From Ectocarpus siliculosus (taxonomy: Eukaryota; Sar; Phaeophyceae; Ectocarpales; Ectocarpaceae): a stretch of DNA of 64,000 nucleotides. A model generated the notes under the pieces. The model saw nothing but the letters and a program-made list of their open reading frames with translations. It was not told where the DNA came from and made no database searches. The DNA lies in the NCBI GenBank assembly GCA_000310025.1, contig FN649729.1, positions 2,544,356-2,608,355 of the forward strand, in the 5' to 3' direction. The position numbers were made by a program, and so were the translations under genes. Positions 12,652 to 25,084 of the stretch are shown here, in pieces; within the stretch, counting starts at the first letter, position 1, and every line of letters begins with the position of its first letter.

Positions 12652-13445
12652 TTGGGGGGCGAGGCGCCGACGCCTCCAGGCCCGTTGAGCACGGTGCGCG
12701 CGATGGTGGATGAAGTCCTCGGTCGGGGTGAGATCCTTTGCTGGCAGGACGTCACCGATTGGCTAGCTGCTGAACGCGCGAGGGTTGGTATGGAGGATTT
12801 ACAAGGGAGATACCCAAGAAAAATCGCCCTGGACTTTTTCGCCAGCATAGCCGCGGCGCCCGTGAGCAATTCACGATTAGTTAGAGTAGATGGAGCAAAG
12901 GGAGACGCACGCGAGCGCTAATTTGCCTCTTCCAAGCTCCCTTCGGGACGAGCATCCAACCCGAACGCAGATAAGGAGGGGTCTCTCGAGTCGATGCTGG
13001 GGCTAGTTGAGAAGGACAAGGAGGGCGCAGACGCTGGGATGTGCGTCGAGCGGGCAGCTGGTAGAATTGTTCGAGCCGATGTGGAGAGTGAGCCTCGAGG
13101 ACGCAGCAGAAAGCGCACGGTGTGGAACAAAACGACGTTGAGGTGGGGACCCCCGAGTCACCTGCGAGCAACGACTTTTCCTCAGGTGAGGCCGCGGAAT
13201 CGAAGCACGCAGAGCTGGAGGACCCCGAGTCGGACGAAAACGGCAACGGTTCGGTCGGTGCACTCGACGATTTGATGAAGTGGGATTCGGCCGAATCTAG
13301 CTCCAGCGGTGAGGAATCTGACGGGTTGAGCGAGAAGGGCGTCGACCCGGTGTGGAGTGACGGAGACACAGATGGTGGTGTCGCGGACATCGTTAACGAC
13401 GCCTGGAACCGAGATGTGGCTACTTCTTCAGGCAGGTGCATGTAG
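12652..13445 (+). pseudogene. Partial or broken gene, unknown family, acidic Ser-rich C-terminus
   Basis: An exon ending at 12861 (donor CCC|gtgagc) encodes a helical stretch, MVDEVLGRGEILCWQDVTDW to LDFFASIAAAP, with ATG at 12703. After a good acceptor (cctcttccaag) it continues in phase at 12937 as LPSGRASNPNADKEG, then VERAAGRIVRADVESEPRGR. From about 13095 the convincing frame shifts to an acidic Ser-rich tail, EQNDVEVGTPESP through DSAESSSSGEESDG, ending RCM-stop at 13445. No intron of plausible size reconciles the two frames, so there is a frameshift, a sequencing error or an unrecognised splice. The general plan (helical middle, acidic tail) resembles the gene at 2071-6605, but I see no clear sequence similarity. 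Confidence 0.45.
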
Positions 13446-15387
13446 CATTCCTTGAGGGACTTGGCTTGGGGTTGGCGGTGTTGTGACGGGCATTCTTGCA
13501 CGTCAGATCTCCACATCGCAACGAAAGATCGATAAACGGCGCTGCCTTTCTCTTGCTCTAGCCTGTAAGGGCGCATGTGATCTGATATATTCTAACCCAT
13601 GTTTCCAATGCCATATTTTGCGCGTCGTTCTTGGTGGTTCAACAGGTCCGTGCTTCACTTGCGTTCCGTTGGATGCTTGCGGCAATTACGACGACCCGGG
13701 GTGGCAGATTATCAGTCGTAGGAGCAGAAGCCGTACGCTGAACAGCCGGCTAGAGTACACGTTTTCGCCCGACCAATTTTCGTACCTAGGTGCTCAGGGA
13801 GACGGACGGGCGAAGGAGGCTTTTTTTTTTCAACCACGCTGGGTGTCCGTGTTTGATGGCATCGCATTTCGCGTTGTTTCGGCAAATTGCCTGGAACCTA
13901 TCGGGACGAGGGCGTGTCGGGCCTGTGTCGTTTGTACTGACCGTAATCATGTTCTTTGTTGTATCATTCTGTTCGGGCATGGATGATATTTATTGACGAA
14001 CTTGGTGTTCACACCTCGAGGGAGCGTTGTTTCTTATTTTGAACGCAGTGATTTCCAGAGCCAAGTAGACGATCAACGGCGGAGGCGACTGTTGCCCGCT
14101 TGTTTGCTCGTGTTACTGTCGTAGAGAGAAGGTCGAAGTGTTTTCGAGCCCACGCTCCCAACGTTGCTTGCTCCAGCTTTACTTCTGGCGCAGCTAATCT
14201 GAGCAAATATATTTGTGCGGCGAGAAGGGCAGCCCTTGGATTTAGAAGGGTTGGGGCAACTCGGGGCCCCCGGGGTTGCGTGCAGTGCTCGTGTGTAGTT
14301 TTTCCTCGCGTTTTCGACACACCGAATTATAGTGCGTATTCATACTTTGAGGAAAAAAGGTGTAGATAGGCCGGCCGTTGCCTGCGTGCGACATCAGATA
14401 GCACAACCTTATTAGTGACCACACTCACTGTTAGTGTAGCTGCCGTGGTACCGTCGCTACTCCACCCTTGTAATTTTTTCTTCGGGAATCAGGAGAGTTA
14501 TGCTGCTGGGTGGGTGAGGGTCCCGAGTCAACAGGCACAAGCGTGTGTGGTGCAACAACAGCAGCAGGAGAGGGGGGCACCCCGACAGCATTTTCAGTTC
14601 AAACCTAGGTGACGCCATTGAAGAGTACTCCACCTGTAGTTCGTATTGCAGCACAATTCCAAGTACAAGATCAGCAGCTAGCATGATCAATACTCGGTGT
14701 AGCCGGCACCGTGGCAGGGCATATGCTCGGTGCCTGTATGCGAACGCAAGTTTTCAACTTCATCCGTGCCTACAGTACCTCTCGACCCTCTGCACTAATC
14801 AAGTTGAATTCTTGTGCAATGTACTCTCTCGCGCTCAGTTCGTCTTCCCTAAAAAATTCGCGGCGATTGATTACGTCGTGGGCGCGTTCTCGCGCTTGGT
14901 AGTCTTTTCGGCGGGTGCATAGCAGTGTGGTTGCGCCGAGTAGATACGAGTGGCACAATTTATGGGGGTCGGGGTTGCGGGTTGCGCCGCCAAGCTTGAA
15001 GCCTGCAGTGGATGGAATTTAGCAAATCTTGGTTCCCTAGATAGCTGTTGGAATAGTCTACTGCTGTGAGCCTTTAGCCTTGGGTGGATGAACGCCTGTC
15101 GCGCTGCTCGTCTTGTGTAAACCGATAGTTTTGTTCCTCCGCCATTTTTTTTCCAGCCGTGCAGCACTGCTTTGTACGAGCAAATGAAAAGTGTAGTACA
15201 CGTCTCACCACGAGAAATGGGGGGACTGTCGCCATAATAAATAGGATGAAAACAACAACAACTTTTGTACCCAGTCCATCCGCAACAAAAAAATGTCGCA
15301 ATAAATAATGTTTGTTTGTGAGCCATTGGTGGATTGGTGGAGGGGCTACTGTCCTCAAAAAGTTTTTGAGCTCGTTGCCACACAAAG
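13446..15387. other. Gene-free stretch
   Basis: Nothing with domain signature or a consistent exon chain was found. Open frames at 13483-13986 (+) and 14871-15464 (-) show no recognisable motif and no codon-usage contrast with other frames. Confidence 0.35.
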
Positions 15388-15665
15388 GGTGACTTGGCTT
15401 CAGTATAACAAGTGTCCTCGAAAATTTTGGCGACACTTTTTATACTGAAGCCAAGTCGGCACATTTTTCCAGTACCAGCCGATGTAAAGTTTCACGCAAT
15501 TTCACGACCTAGGGGGCACGCGGGTTGGCAGATCTGTACAGCAAGTCACAGGCGAAGGAGAGGCATCACACGGCACATCACACAGCATACCACCTCAGCC
15601 AAGCATGGTTCTCACGTGCGTTTCACACAGCGGCGCCTAGGGTGCCTACTGCTGTACGGTAAACA
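15388..15665 (+). repeat. Short interspersed repeat with terminal hairpin, copy A
   Basis: This block matches the reverse complement of 52397-52656 at roughly 85% by eye. It opens with a perfect 17-bp inverted repeat, GACTTGGCTTCAGTATA at 15391-15407 and its complement at 15441-15457, forming a stem with a 33-nt loop. Then come CAGTACCAGCCGATGTA, a GGGGGCACGCGGGTTG segment, a CATCACAC-rich stretch and TTCTCACGTGCGTTTCACAC. No open frame is shared between the two copies, so it is likely a non-autonomous element or a structured SINE-like unit. Confidence 0.85.
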
Positions 15666-18600
15666 GGCATTTGAGTGCAGTGTCTCCAAAATGTAGGACG
15701 GTAGCGGGACGATTGATTGCTGCCACCAAACGCAACAATTTTCGCCGGAGCACCCAGCATCGATTCCTCCATAGTACTCACGACGAAGTCTAAATTTTAT
15801 CCGTACCGATGTGCACTCACGCTCTACTGTAGCTTCTTCTCCACAGCCCTGTTTCTGACGTCGCGTGGTGGGCCGTTGTCTCTGTCTACATGTACAGTGC
15901 TCCTCTCTCTCTCCGGCGTCCGGGACGATCGATTGCTGTCGTCCAGCTCTGTCGTCAGCTTTGGCGAAGTTTCCCCGGTGTCACGTTGCCCCGTTCGTCA
16001 CCCCACCATACGCTGTTGGGCCTCAGCTGCTGCGAATACCCTGTGCGTGTTGCCGTGCAGGATGCTCTCCTGACGGCCCTCACGTGCTGATTGTGCGCTG
16101 AATGGGCTCGTGTGGTGGGTGTGTGGTGTGGTGGGTGCTCGCGCGCTTGGCACGGCGATCGGGATCGGGATCGGGATCCCGAGAACGGTCCAGGAAAGGT
16201 CCGGGAAAGGGGAGACGGCCTCCAGCCCCCGGAAGAAAGTTATTTTTTACTTTCCTCATCATTTGTGATACGTAGTGGTACGCGTACTATACTTTTCTAG
16301 GCGAAACACACTGAGCAAGCGAACGTCTTCGACAAACACGAACACCCTCCCTGATATCTTCGGTGACGTCGGCAGGCTGGCCTGTAGCATCGGCGCCACC
16401 ATCTCCAGCACGGGTTCCCTCGAGGGATAGTTCGTTATACCCTTGTGTGTGTTGCAGGTGCTTGTATCACGGCAGACGAGATCAAGACTCGAGCTGCCCA
16501 GCACCATCAGCCATGCTCGGCGGGAGAAAAAGAGAGCCGAGCTCCGTGGATCAACCATACATCCACTACATATAGGTATGTACCTAGACCCATCCCGGGT
16601 ACTACGGGTTCCTATCTGCGTAGCCAACCCCTACGACAGTCCCGTTATAATTACATTCGTTGTGGCATCCTAGAAAAAAAAAAAAAACAGTTCCCGAGCA
16701 TGTTCGGGCTGCGGACATCACGCACGCGCACACCAACATTCAAAGCCACACAGCTGTGTATTCGGAAGCAAGGGTGGCAGGCGCAGCACAAGGTCGACAG
16801 CTGTTGGCCTCTTCGCTACTTTCTTGCACCCTCACTCGTGGAGCGTTGGTGGTGGTGGTGTCTCTGAGGTCACGACGGAAGCTACGAATTGTAGCCTAGA
16901 GATATCCGCGCCTTTTCAGCAGCAGGCAACTACCGGCTGGAGCGACCGGCCTGGAGCATCAAGACAGTAGTTCCTGCACCTACAAGGTGAGACGCTTGCC
17001 ATGCCACACGGGCTTATACTCTAGGAATGATCGCGAGCCCCTACTGTACTGTAGTAGCAATCAGCCATTACGGCAAATTTGGTCGAGTACGTGCTCTTGG
17101 ATTTACGGTACACCTGCAGCTAGAAGGATGCAGTCTTGACGCGGTGCTTGTGTTCTCTGACACTCCACATCAAACAGAGAACGTGTTCCCTGACATGGTT
17201 CAAACAAGAAGAACGATATGCATCATATAGTGCTAGTCGTTGTGTTAGAGAGGGGGGGCGACGCTTGTTTCCTTACTCTTGCTTGGATGTATTGGGCTGA
17301 TGGATCCTGTCTCTCGTGGCGCGATTAAATTATTAAACAGCCCATTCGAGCAGCCAAGTGCCTGCAGCAGCTGACAACAGCAAGCAGCCAAGAGGACTAA
17401 CAGGACCGCAACCCCAGACACCAAGAGGTGAGCCCCTTGCCCCCCCGAGAGCACACTAGATCTTCGCTAGCGGCGCTTTGGGTGCCAACTTGTACGGACA
17501 CAGAGGTACGCTCGCACAACCTGGCGCGACATGTAGATCCCGGATGCCATCCATCATGACACGCGCTGCTGAGAACCTGAACAGCAACCTGGCGCGTGTC
17601 CGCTTTTTCTCCGCATGCTGCTGCAACCGACCAACAGTTTTCCTGTCGAAAACGATACTGGTATTGCACACCAAGCAAACACTCCTAACTGCGTTACTTA
17701 GCGCTCCATCGTTGTGGTTGGGTGCAAGCCCCGTGCCTCCCTCGAACGGTCGAGCAGGGCTCTCCATTGCCCGGCAAACCTTCATTGATCCGTACCACAA
17801 AAAAACCTGTTGTTTTTTCTCCAAAAAAATGATCCGTACGTCCTGCACCCTACACCACGAGCCTGGCGTGTGCCTGTCCCTCCGCCCCCATCCCCAAGAA
17901 CAGACTATTTTCCAAGGACCTGTTTTTTTGACGATTGCGTTAATTTTTTTTCACAAAACAGTGTGTGTTTTTTACAACAACGATGCACGCACTACAGCAG
18001 TATGTCCATCCACCACGCGTGCGTGCCTCCCTGGTATCAAGCGCGTGCCTCCGCTAAAAATTAATACAGCAGTATATTTTGTGAGGCTACTACAGTACAG
18101 CAGTAATTATTTTGTGATTGGTCAATTGTGGGCGTGTGGCATGTTGATACACCCCATCGACCAGAGCAGTTATACTGTCGAAATAATTGTGTTGGCGATG
18201 GAGAACTGCTGAGGTGTTTGTTCACCTTCTGTTTCCAGGAAGCTGTTCGACTTGGAGAGTCTCTCATGTTTTCTGCGGCAGCTGTAACATTCTCCCCAGC
18301 ACGGTAGCACGTGGAACAGCGAAGAACACCTTGATCATGCAACCGAGGTTTCGAAAATACATCTGGTCGAACCCCGTAAAGAACAGAACACAAACTGAGA
18401 AGTCCCGCGAAGTCGCTCGTTCTATTGAACAACAATTTACCGGTGTTGTTGTTGGTTGGGCACGTACGTACGTGTGGGCACGCGTCCACGCACCCGCGCA
18501 TCCTCCCCACTCGGGTCAAAACAACCGTCCCCACTCGAAAAGTAGTCTAAACCGCTGGGTAAAGCGCGGGTGCATGTACAATACCATTCAATCTGAGGGG

Positions 18601-20700
18601 TGGGGCGCCGTCTGGCTCTGATGACAGCTGGTGCTGGTGCTGGTGCTGGTGCTATGGCCACACGTCTCATTCATTCATTCCTTTCAACAAACATCTCGTG
18701 TTTTTTCTGCTGTAATACTCTACATTCTTTCGAGTTCACGTCCTGTGCCGTTCCTGCTGCTGCTGCTGACTGTGCTGTTTTACTGCTCGGGTCTAGGCGG
18801 TGCGCTCGTTGTGGGTTAGATACCCCCTTGGCTCTCACGCTTCGCGAGGCACAAACAAACGGTGTGGTATGCTCCGGAGTAGCTAACATGCACCCACCGC
18901 ACTACCCATCACAGCATCTGCTCGTACCCGTTGAACTGAACATAGAACGACGTTTATGTGTGAACATACAAAGAAGGGGTGCTTCGCCCACCCTCCCACC
19001 GGGGGGGTGGTCTCGCGTAATATACATGGGTAAAAAATATTGAAGCTCGAAGTTTGTTCGCAACATCGACAAGTGGTAAGTATGCATAGATCAGATTGTG
19101 ACAAACATGTCAACGGCAAAAGAAACACCCATGCAGGAGCACCACGGCTGAATCTTAACACAGACGCGCAGCACACGTCGGCCGTATACTTGCAGACCTA
19201 CCGCAAGTAGGGTCAGCGCAGAATTGGCAGCACGCACACTTTGGTAAGCGCAGCAGTACGCAACAGCAACAGATATTCCTTTACGCGTAGGTAAGGCAAT
19301 GAAGTCTTCGCATGACGCGAGAAAACACCTTTACTCTCGTCTATGCAAATAATTGTGCGCGTCCCTATCCATAACGAAAGGCAGGCGGAGTTGCGGCCGC
19401 TGTCGTGCTCCCAGAACATCAATCTGTAAACTGTTGAACAGATACCACCAGAATAACGTCCTTTCGTCACCGCATACACTCAATATCCTATTCACCTTCT
19501 CACATACAACGCTCCTCTGTTGCATGGCGCTCATGCACTACACACAGGCGTTGCTCCATTTTACACAAGCCCTTCGGCACCAGTCATCAAGTTGTTGCAT
19601 TCGTTCCCCCTACTTGACATCTGCAGTCCGTACAGCAATAATTTAATGGCACAACATGCCTCGGACCTTTCAATAGTATGAGTTGTTACACGACGAGCAG
19701 ACGCCGGGCGCACTTCTTCTGCGGGTGAGGCGTTCCTCTCAAATATTCGACTAGACGCCCAAGGACCCGATGCTCTACGAGAATATATCTTGTGACGACT
19801 TCCGGCATCGTCTCGGGGGGTTAATGCGTGGTTGTCCGGGGCGTTGTCGATACATCTACAAGTGAATCGAGAGTGAGATGATGCCATCGTCGGGCCCGTG
19901 TGTGTGTGATTTGTGCCATAGACAGCTGCGTGATTGAGGGTATATGACGATTGAATTTGCGTGGTACGTTTCTGCGTGAATGACCTTTTGTTCCCTCCCT
20001 GTTCAATCCCTGCGTATTCCATTGCACCCATGTTCTTTTTTGCATCTTACGCATGTTCCCATGCCTCCTAGGGGATTCAGTTCCCGCTCCCACCTCCTCT
20101 GAAGCAAGATCTCCGAAGCAAGCATCTCCCAGATGTCCTGAAGATACGCTTGTGAAACACCCTACGTATGCATGGATTTCCGCAATCAGTGACCGATCAG
20201 GACCTGACGAAGAAATTCCTCGGTAACATTCATTCTGCCTTAGCAAGTCTACCGTCTCCTCCTCTTGCGGCCTTCAACGTATCGCCAACACATTGTTATT
20301 GTTTGTGACCTTGTCCCCTTCTTCTCTCAGTAACGGTGAAGGCGTTCCACCGAACAGTATGTGATGAGGTTGAGGCAGACACGCTCGCCACAGGAGATTC
20401 ACAGTGTCGTGGACGAGCTGAGTGCCCACCACGCACCACGCTCTCGCACCTTTGATGTGCGGAATGAGTGGTAGAAAATATGCTTGACGGCGGATGTGCC
20501 GACTGCAGTGGAGAAATGATTCCCATAGCAACTTAATCTAACAAGATTAGAATTCTCAAGCCAACAAATGCTTTTTCGCTATCGTGGAGGGGAGGGTAGA
20601 GAGGGGCCCTTCTGTGTGACCACGGGTTGGAGTAAACGGCACTACGCAGTGTGGTGAGCGCCGATTTGAAGTGAAGACAACAAAATAAAACAAAAAAATG
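15666..20700. other. Long gene-free stretch
   Basis: Scanning both strands gives only unconvincing open frames, for example 15717-16073 (+) and 17478-18212 (+), with no family signature and no paired splice sites. A short GCTGGT microsatellite lies at 18626-18652. Similar short phrases, AAGGTGAGACGCTTGCC near 16985 and AGAGGTGAGCCCCTTGCC near 17427, hint at a diverged duplication but are too short to call. Undetected terminal exons or non-coding RNA cannot be excluded. Confidence 0.35.
18626..18652. repeat. GCTGGT microsatellite
   Basis: About four and a half copies of the hexamer GCTGGT. It lies in a stretch with no supported gene. Confidence 0.9.
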
Positions 20701-20867
20701 TATATATAGTCTAGATCGTGGATTCCCATTCTGGTACAGTGCCCCTTTTCGTTTTTCTTCCCGTTCCTTCTTCTGACCGTTTCTCCAATGCTCCTCTCCT
20801 GTTTCTACTTCATGATGTTCCCGATGTTCGATGCCCCGCCACTACGCGCAACGGCGGGTTTCTCAGC

Positions 20868-23704
20868 ATGCGGAAGGACAGTGTCGCCCGCCGCGTTTGG
20901 TATGTGGCTTCGGTGATGATGCTGTTGACCGGCGACAGCTGCGGCGCGACAAAGCAGCTTTCGCCTCTCGGAGACAAGGCGGCGCTAAGCTTGCAACACC
21001 GAGAGCTTCAAGACAGCTGCGAAGCCTGTGATGCTGAGATAATCTTGGAGGACGATGACGCGGAGATGAGCTGTGCGATATGCACCGAAGGTACTTAACC
21101 ATCAGTCAGACATCAAAATGTCTCCACCGCAGGGCGAACAAAGTATGTCCATCAGTCCGTCAAGCAGGCGTCGCCTTCATCCTTTTCCGCTAGTTCTTTC
21201 TCCGTACGCTAGAAGACGCTATCCATAGGTTGGATGTGTTTCGTTTTTTGGATAGTGATACCTACAAGTATGTCTGAGCCCTGAGACGCAAGAGTTCAAC
21301 CACTAGCGCACTCAAAAATTATGACTGTTTTTCTCGCCGGTCTTCGCCCACTGTGGCGCGCGTCAGTCTCTCGATCACAATGCCCTTGTCGCGAGCTCGA
21401 GACTCCAACGGCGAGTGAGTTACAGCACCATGAATGCACGCAACCACTATTATTTCAGCCATTCGGCTACATACACAGGCGTTGGGATGTGATGGATCGG
21501 TTTCAACGGTGTTGAATCGGTTTTTACCGATGTTGCATGTAAAGCTTCTTTTTCGGCTGTCTTCGCAGACCTGAGGGTGCTAATCTTACGACCAAAACCT
21601 TCCTGGCGTGAAATCGAGACTCCAAGGGCGAGGCAAGTTTACAGCACGTTTAAATATCCCAAATCTTCTGCATCATCGGTATTGTCAACTCAAAGAATGG
21701 CTAAGCTCGTTGGGCAAGGCTGTGTTGGAGAACACCAACGCTGAAGGCGAATCATTTGATGACAATAATAATGTCGAAAGACTCCTGTCCATCCTGACAT
21801 TGAAACACCCTGACATTTCCATTGCTCGCGGCTTGCTCATGTTCTGTTTTGCTGCGCTGTAGACTTGTCTAACGTAAGGAAACCTAAACAAACCGCAATA
21901 TTACACGTACGACTAAATAGACAATAGCTAGTCTAGAAACCGATTCATTTTTTTTGTCTGAAAGAAATATCCAAGTAGGGATAACAAGGCAGGTAGGATT
22001 GTGGCATGGTGGGATTGATTGTGGTACGACACGCTTGCTGTTGAGAAGCGCGATGACCACTAGACCATGACTGGTCACCGTGCTTTTCTGCAAAAGCTAA
22101 TGTCCAGGGTTCGAATCTCGCCTTGAACAAATTTTATCCTTGAAAGGATTTTACTTGCAGTCCAACAAAGCTTTCTACCATTTTTCTGGCCTTTTGAGTA
22201 TGCCGTTTTTATGGGAAGTTGGAACGACAATGGTTAACGTCGTCATTCTAAGCAGAGATATGCATAGAATTGTCCATGGATCAAAAACGTTCGGCAAACG
22301 GCCTAATGGAAGTATGACGTTCGAATTTGCCATTGTGTCGTAACGTTCAGTCACTCAGTTAACAGTTGGCGCCCGCGTTGAAGAAACGCCAGTTTCCGGT
22401 CCAGCCTCATATTTATATTGTGGGCTGAAAACGCCTGGTGCGTTGTCCCATTGCTTGTGTCAAATTTCTTATTTTATCGTGCTGCAGAAACCTGCTGAAT
22501 TTCTTATTCTCTTCGTGCTTACACAAAGTGCTATATATAAACAAATGATTTGTGTTGCTTTCCTCGCCTCCCGTACTCAAAACGCCGATTCTCACCACCG
22601 ACGGTGGTTGTACATTTATTTGAAGGCCACACCCTATTTAAGCGCAAAAAGTATTACGCTGAAACGTCTCGCTGTCGCTACAAGGTCTTGTCCCCCCCCC
22701 ATGCGTGGGGGCTGAAACGCTGAAACCAATAAAATGAATAAACACCGGTCCTGTTTTCTTATTTTTGAGACATTTATTATCTTGTGGCCCAGATTGAGCT
22801 ATGTTACTTCACGGCATCTTCTGATTTTTCGTGGAGATTTGAGCCTTTGTTTCTTAAAAAAATGTTTCTTACTATGTCAATCGCGGGCGCTAACTGTAGT
22901 CGGAACCTCTTTCCCAGCCTCGTGCCCTTGGTATGCTGTGCGCAGTCTTCACGCACCACCCTTCCTTTCAGTGTAATCCTGAGGGCGAGGGTACCTGTGG
23001 CACCCAGCCCGGAGGCCTCTTATCTACTAATTTTCAGTTTTTGTACCGCAGTTTACAACCAGCAGCATGCTTGTCGTCGGGGGGCAGTAGCAACCAATCG
23101 TGAGTGCGCCGAGTTTTGAGTGTTCGGGTCCATCCACCACACACAAACAAAATAATAGGCCGTACATGTGCGTGTTGTGTGTAAGGCGGGCGGGCAGGCG
23201 GAGCCAGCCGTGGTTGTAGAATAACGAGGGTGCCAAATTTGTGTCGCCAGCGAAACACCACGCCTCGTGACAATCCGTCGTTCCGTGCTGTCCGCGTTTG
23301 TTTCCTTCCGCAACTCGTCGCTCGCAGTACTTGATGCTTGCGTGGACGCGCACGGGGGTTCAGAGAGCGGTTCCGGCTTCGGCATTTGTCATCCGTGCGG
23401 GGACCTCTCTGTGGCCGAAGTCCTGGTATTCTACCAAGGCATCTGCGGCGACCCGCTCAGCTCAGTCACAATAGACTATATATCGGATTGCCTTTACGAC
23501 TCAGTACCATCCGAGTGCCCCGACGTGGCTGCGTTTGACGACGTCTACGCGACTACCCCTAGCCCTTCCACGGATGACGAAACGATCACGCCGCCTACGA
23601 CAACCACCGAAGACAACGGTGTCAGGGTTCGTGCTTGCAGGAGCGTCAGCGCGTTGGCGGTTGCCGTGGTCAGTGTTCTATTCTTCTTGACTGAGATGCG
23701 CTGA
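20868..23704 (+). CDS. Putative secreted Cys-rich surface protein with C-terminal anchor
   Basis: Two exons, 20868-21090 and 23328-23704, join at phase 1 (GAAG|gtactt ... ctcgcag|TACTTG) into 199 residues. Further phase-1 exons in the 2.2-kb intron are possible. Residues 1-25 form a signal peptide: MRKDSVARRVWYVASVMMLL. Cys pairs follow: SCEACDAEI, SCAICTEG, ICHPCGDLS, GICGDP, SDCLYD, SECPDV. Next is a Thr/Pro-rich acidic stalk (TTPSPSTDDETITPPTTTTE), then a hydrophobic end, SVSALAVAVVSVLFFLTEMR, which could be a membrane helix or a GPI-attachment signal. The protein should sit on the cell surface; ligand and function are unknown. The gene at 31212-34791 shares the order of parts and the intron phase. 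The long intron, not the protein ends, is the weakest part of the model. Confidence 0.65.
21321..21655 (+). repeat. Diverged tandem pair inside the intron of the 20868 gene
   Basis: Two segments about 218 bp apart share a T-rich start with GGTCTTCGC/GTCTTCGC, then CGAGACTCCAACGGCGAG (near 21398) versus CGAGACTCCAAGGGCGAG (near 21615), then TTACAGCAC. They may be duplicated exons of the flanking gene that have decayed, or a plain tandem duplication. No convincing phase-1 exon could be drawn from either. Confidence 0.55.
21640..21862 (+). other. Unassigned open stretch, AT-richer than its surroundings
   Basis: The frame reads YCQLKEWLSSLGKAVLENTN, then SFDDNNNVERLLSILTLKHP, and ends LLMFCFAAL-stop. 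Amino-acid composition looks like a folded helical protein and codons are more AT-rich than in the neighbouring genes. No start, splice sites or family could be assigned. It lies within the intron of the 20868-23704 gene model, so it could be an alternative last exon or an inserted gene fragment. Confidence 0.3.
22020..22135. other. Two tRNA-like half-sequences in opposite orientation
   Basis: On the - strand CATGGTCTAGTGGTCAT resembles a tRNA D-arm and A box, followed by a CGCTT...AAGCG stem around CTCAACA. On the + strand, 25 bp to the right, CCAGGGTTCGAATCTCGCC resembles a T-arm and B box. The halves face opposite ways, so no complete tRNA can be drawn on either strand. This looks like a rearranged tRNA-derived relic. 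Confidence 0.4.
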
Positions 23705-24760
23705 AGGCTTGAACCTCAATTGAAGCTGTTCGGTATTCATAGCAACCCACGTCTGTTTTTTCACGAAGGGGCAGTTGGTAAATGGGTCAAAACTTCATTC
23801 TTTTCTGATGCCCCTTGCCTCCGTTCCTGTATCATTTCAATTTGTAGGAGGTCGTTCAGCCGTCTGTAGCTGCGATGAGAATGCTTTTGCCTTTCATGCT
23901 ACTTATGGTTTCTTGGGTTCGGTAAGTTGATGCAGAGAATTCATTGTTCGTTCAATATTTTCTGGGTGCGGGAGATCGGGAGGAGGGGGGGAGGGGCGTC
24001 TTCTGTCGGGCTAAACTCGCATTGTCGACTGTCGACTGACTGACGTGGATTATTCTAAGGAAGTTGCGGTGGACCTGATACTCGTTTTAGATCGTTGGTA
24101 GAAAATTTTCTATTCACACGATATCTACATTTATTACGAAGGTCTTGGTGTGTTTAATTGGGGGGATATTTGGAGTATAACGGGGCTCCCCGATTCTCCG
24201 CATGGCGTGCTCACCCTCTCTCTCTCCCTTCTCAAGGCGTGGTATATTTCGCGGGATTTGATGCATCTCTTCTTTTCGAGCAGCGGCCTCGTGATTAACG
24301 GCGTCCGCACGACAAGACGAACAGTGCAGCACGCACAGTGGATTTTCACGATGAGGTTCGCATCGTTACTTTCTGATTCGAATGTTCAGGAGACGGAAGG
24401 CTCCGTGAAATACCCGTGCAAGGCACTCACTCGAGACTCACTCGTGATTCTTCTCCTCGGAGTTCTGGATGTGACACCTCTTGATTCACAACATCGGGGC
24501 TGCGAAGAGGACGTTGCGGCACGGCGGGTTGATTCCGGGAAACATGTATCAAATGGCGTGGCGGCCTTTCATGGTGTAACGTTTGTCCTGTACAGTACGT
24601 TGCTTTTACATTCATTCTTGCAATATTCTCTGCGGGGGCTATCGTCAGTTTCGTGTTGAGATGCACTCTGCGGTAGTACCGTCCTGATTTTCTGGTGTTA
24701 TTGGATGTGTATGGGTTACGTGTGTTCAGGAAGTCGTTTACATAGAAATTTCAGGTAGAA
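23705..24760. other. Gene-free stretch
   Basis: An open frame at 24150-24659 (+) has 169 codons but no domain, no splice partners and no signal. The stretch probably holds the 3' UTR of the upstream gene and spacer DNA. Confidence 0.35.
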
Positions 24761-24779
24761 GCACAAGAACATGCATGGT

Positions 24780-24905
24780 TGGATATGTGGAAGAATGGAT
24801 GATTGGACGCGAAGATGAATAGATGGATGGACGCGCTGAAGGATGGATGGTTGGATAGATGGACGCGTGGTTGGATGTTTGGGTGGCTGGATGATGGATG
24901 GATGG
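24780..24905. repeat. GGAT/GGACGCG minisatellite
   Basis: Imperfect tandem repeats of GGATGGAT mixed with GATGGACGCG. Open frames on the - strand here are low-complexity by-products (HPSIHPS-type repeats). Confidence 0.9.
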
Positions 24906-25084
24906 CAAGAAATTCCAAGGAAGCACAATGAACACACATCCACCCGCACCCGAGGGTGAAAGAAGAGAAAAGGTAAACGAGACGTTCCTGTTAGAGAGGT
25001 CGGACCAAATTGTGATCCAACCCGTTGTGCAGGATTGTGCTTTTGAACAATATTCAATCCTCGCTAGATTCTACCGTATGTAGT

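Noticed and set aside
24735-25057. - strand frames rich in HPSIHPS
   Set aside because: Translation of the GGAT minisatellite.
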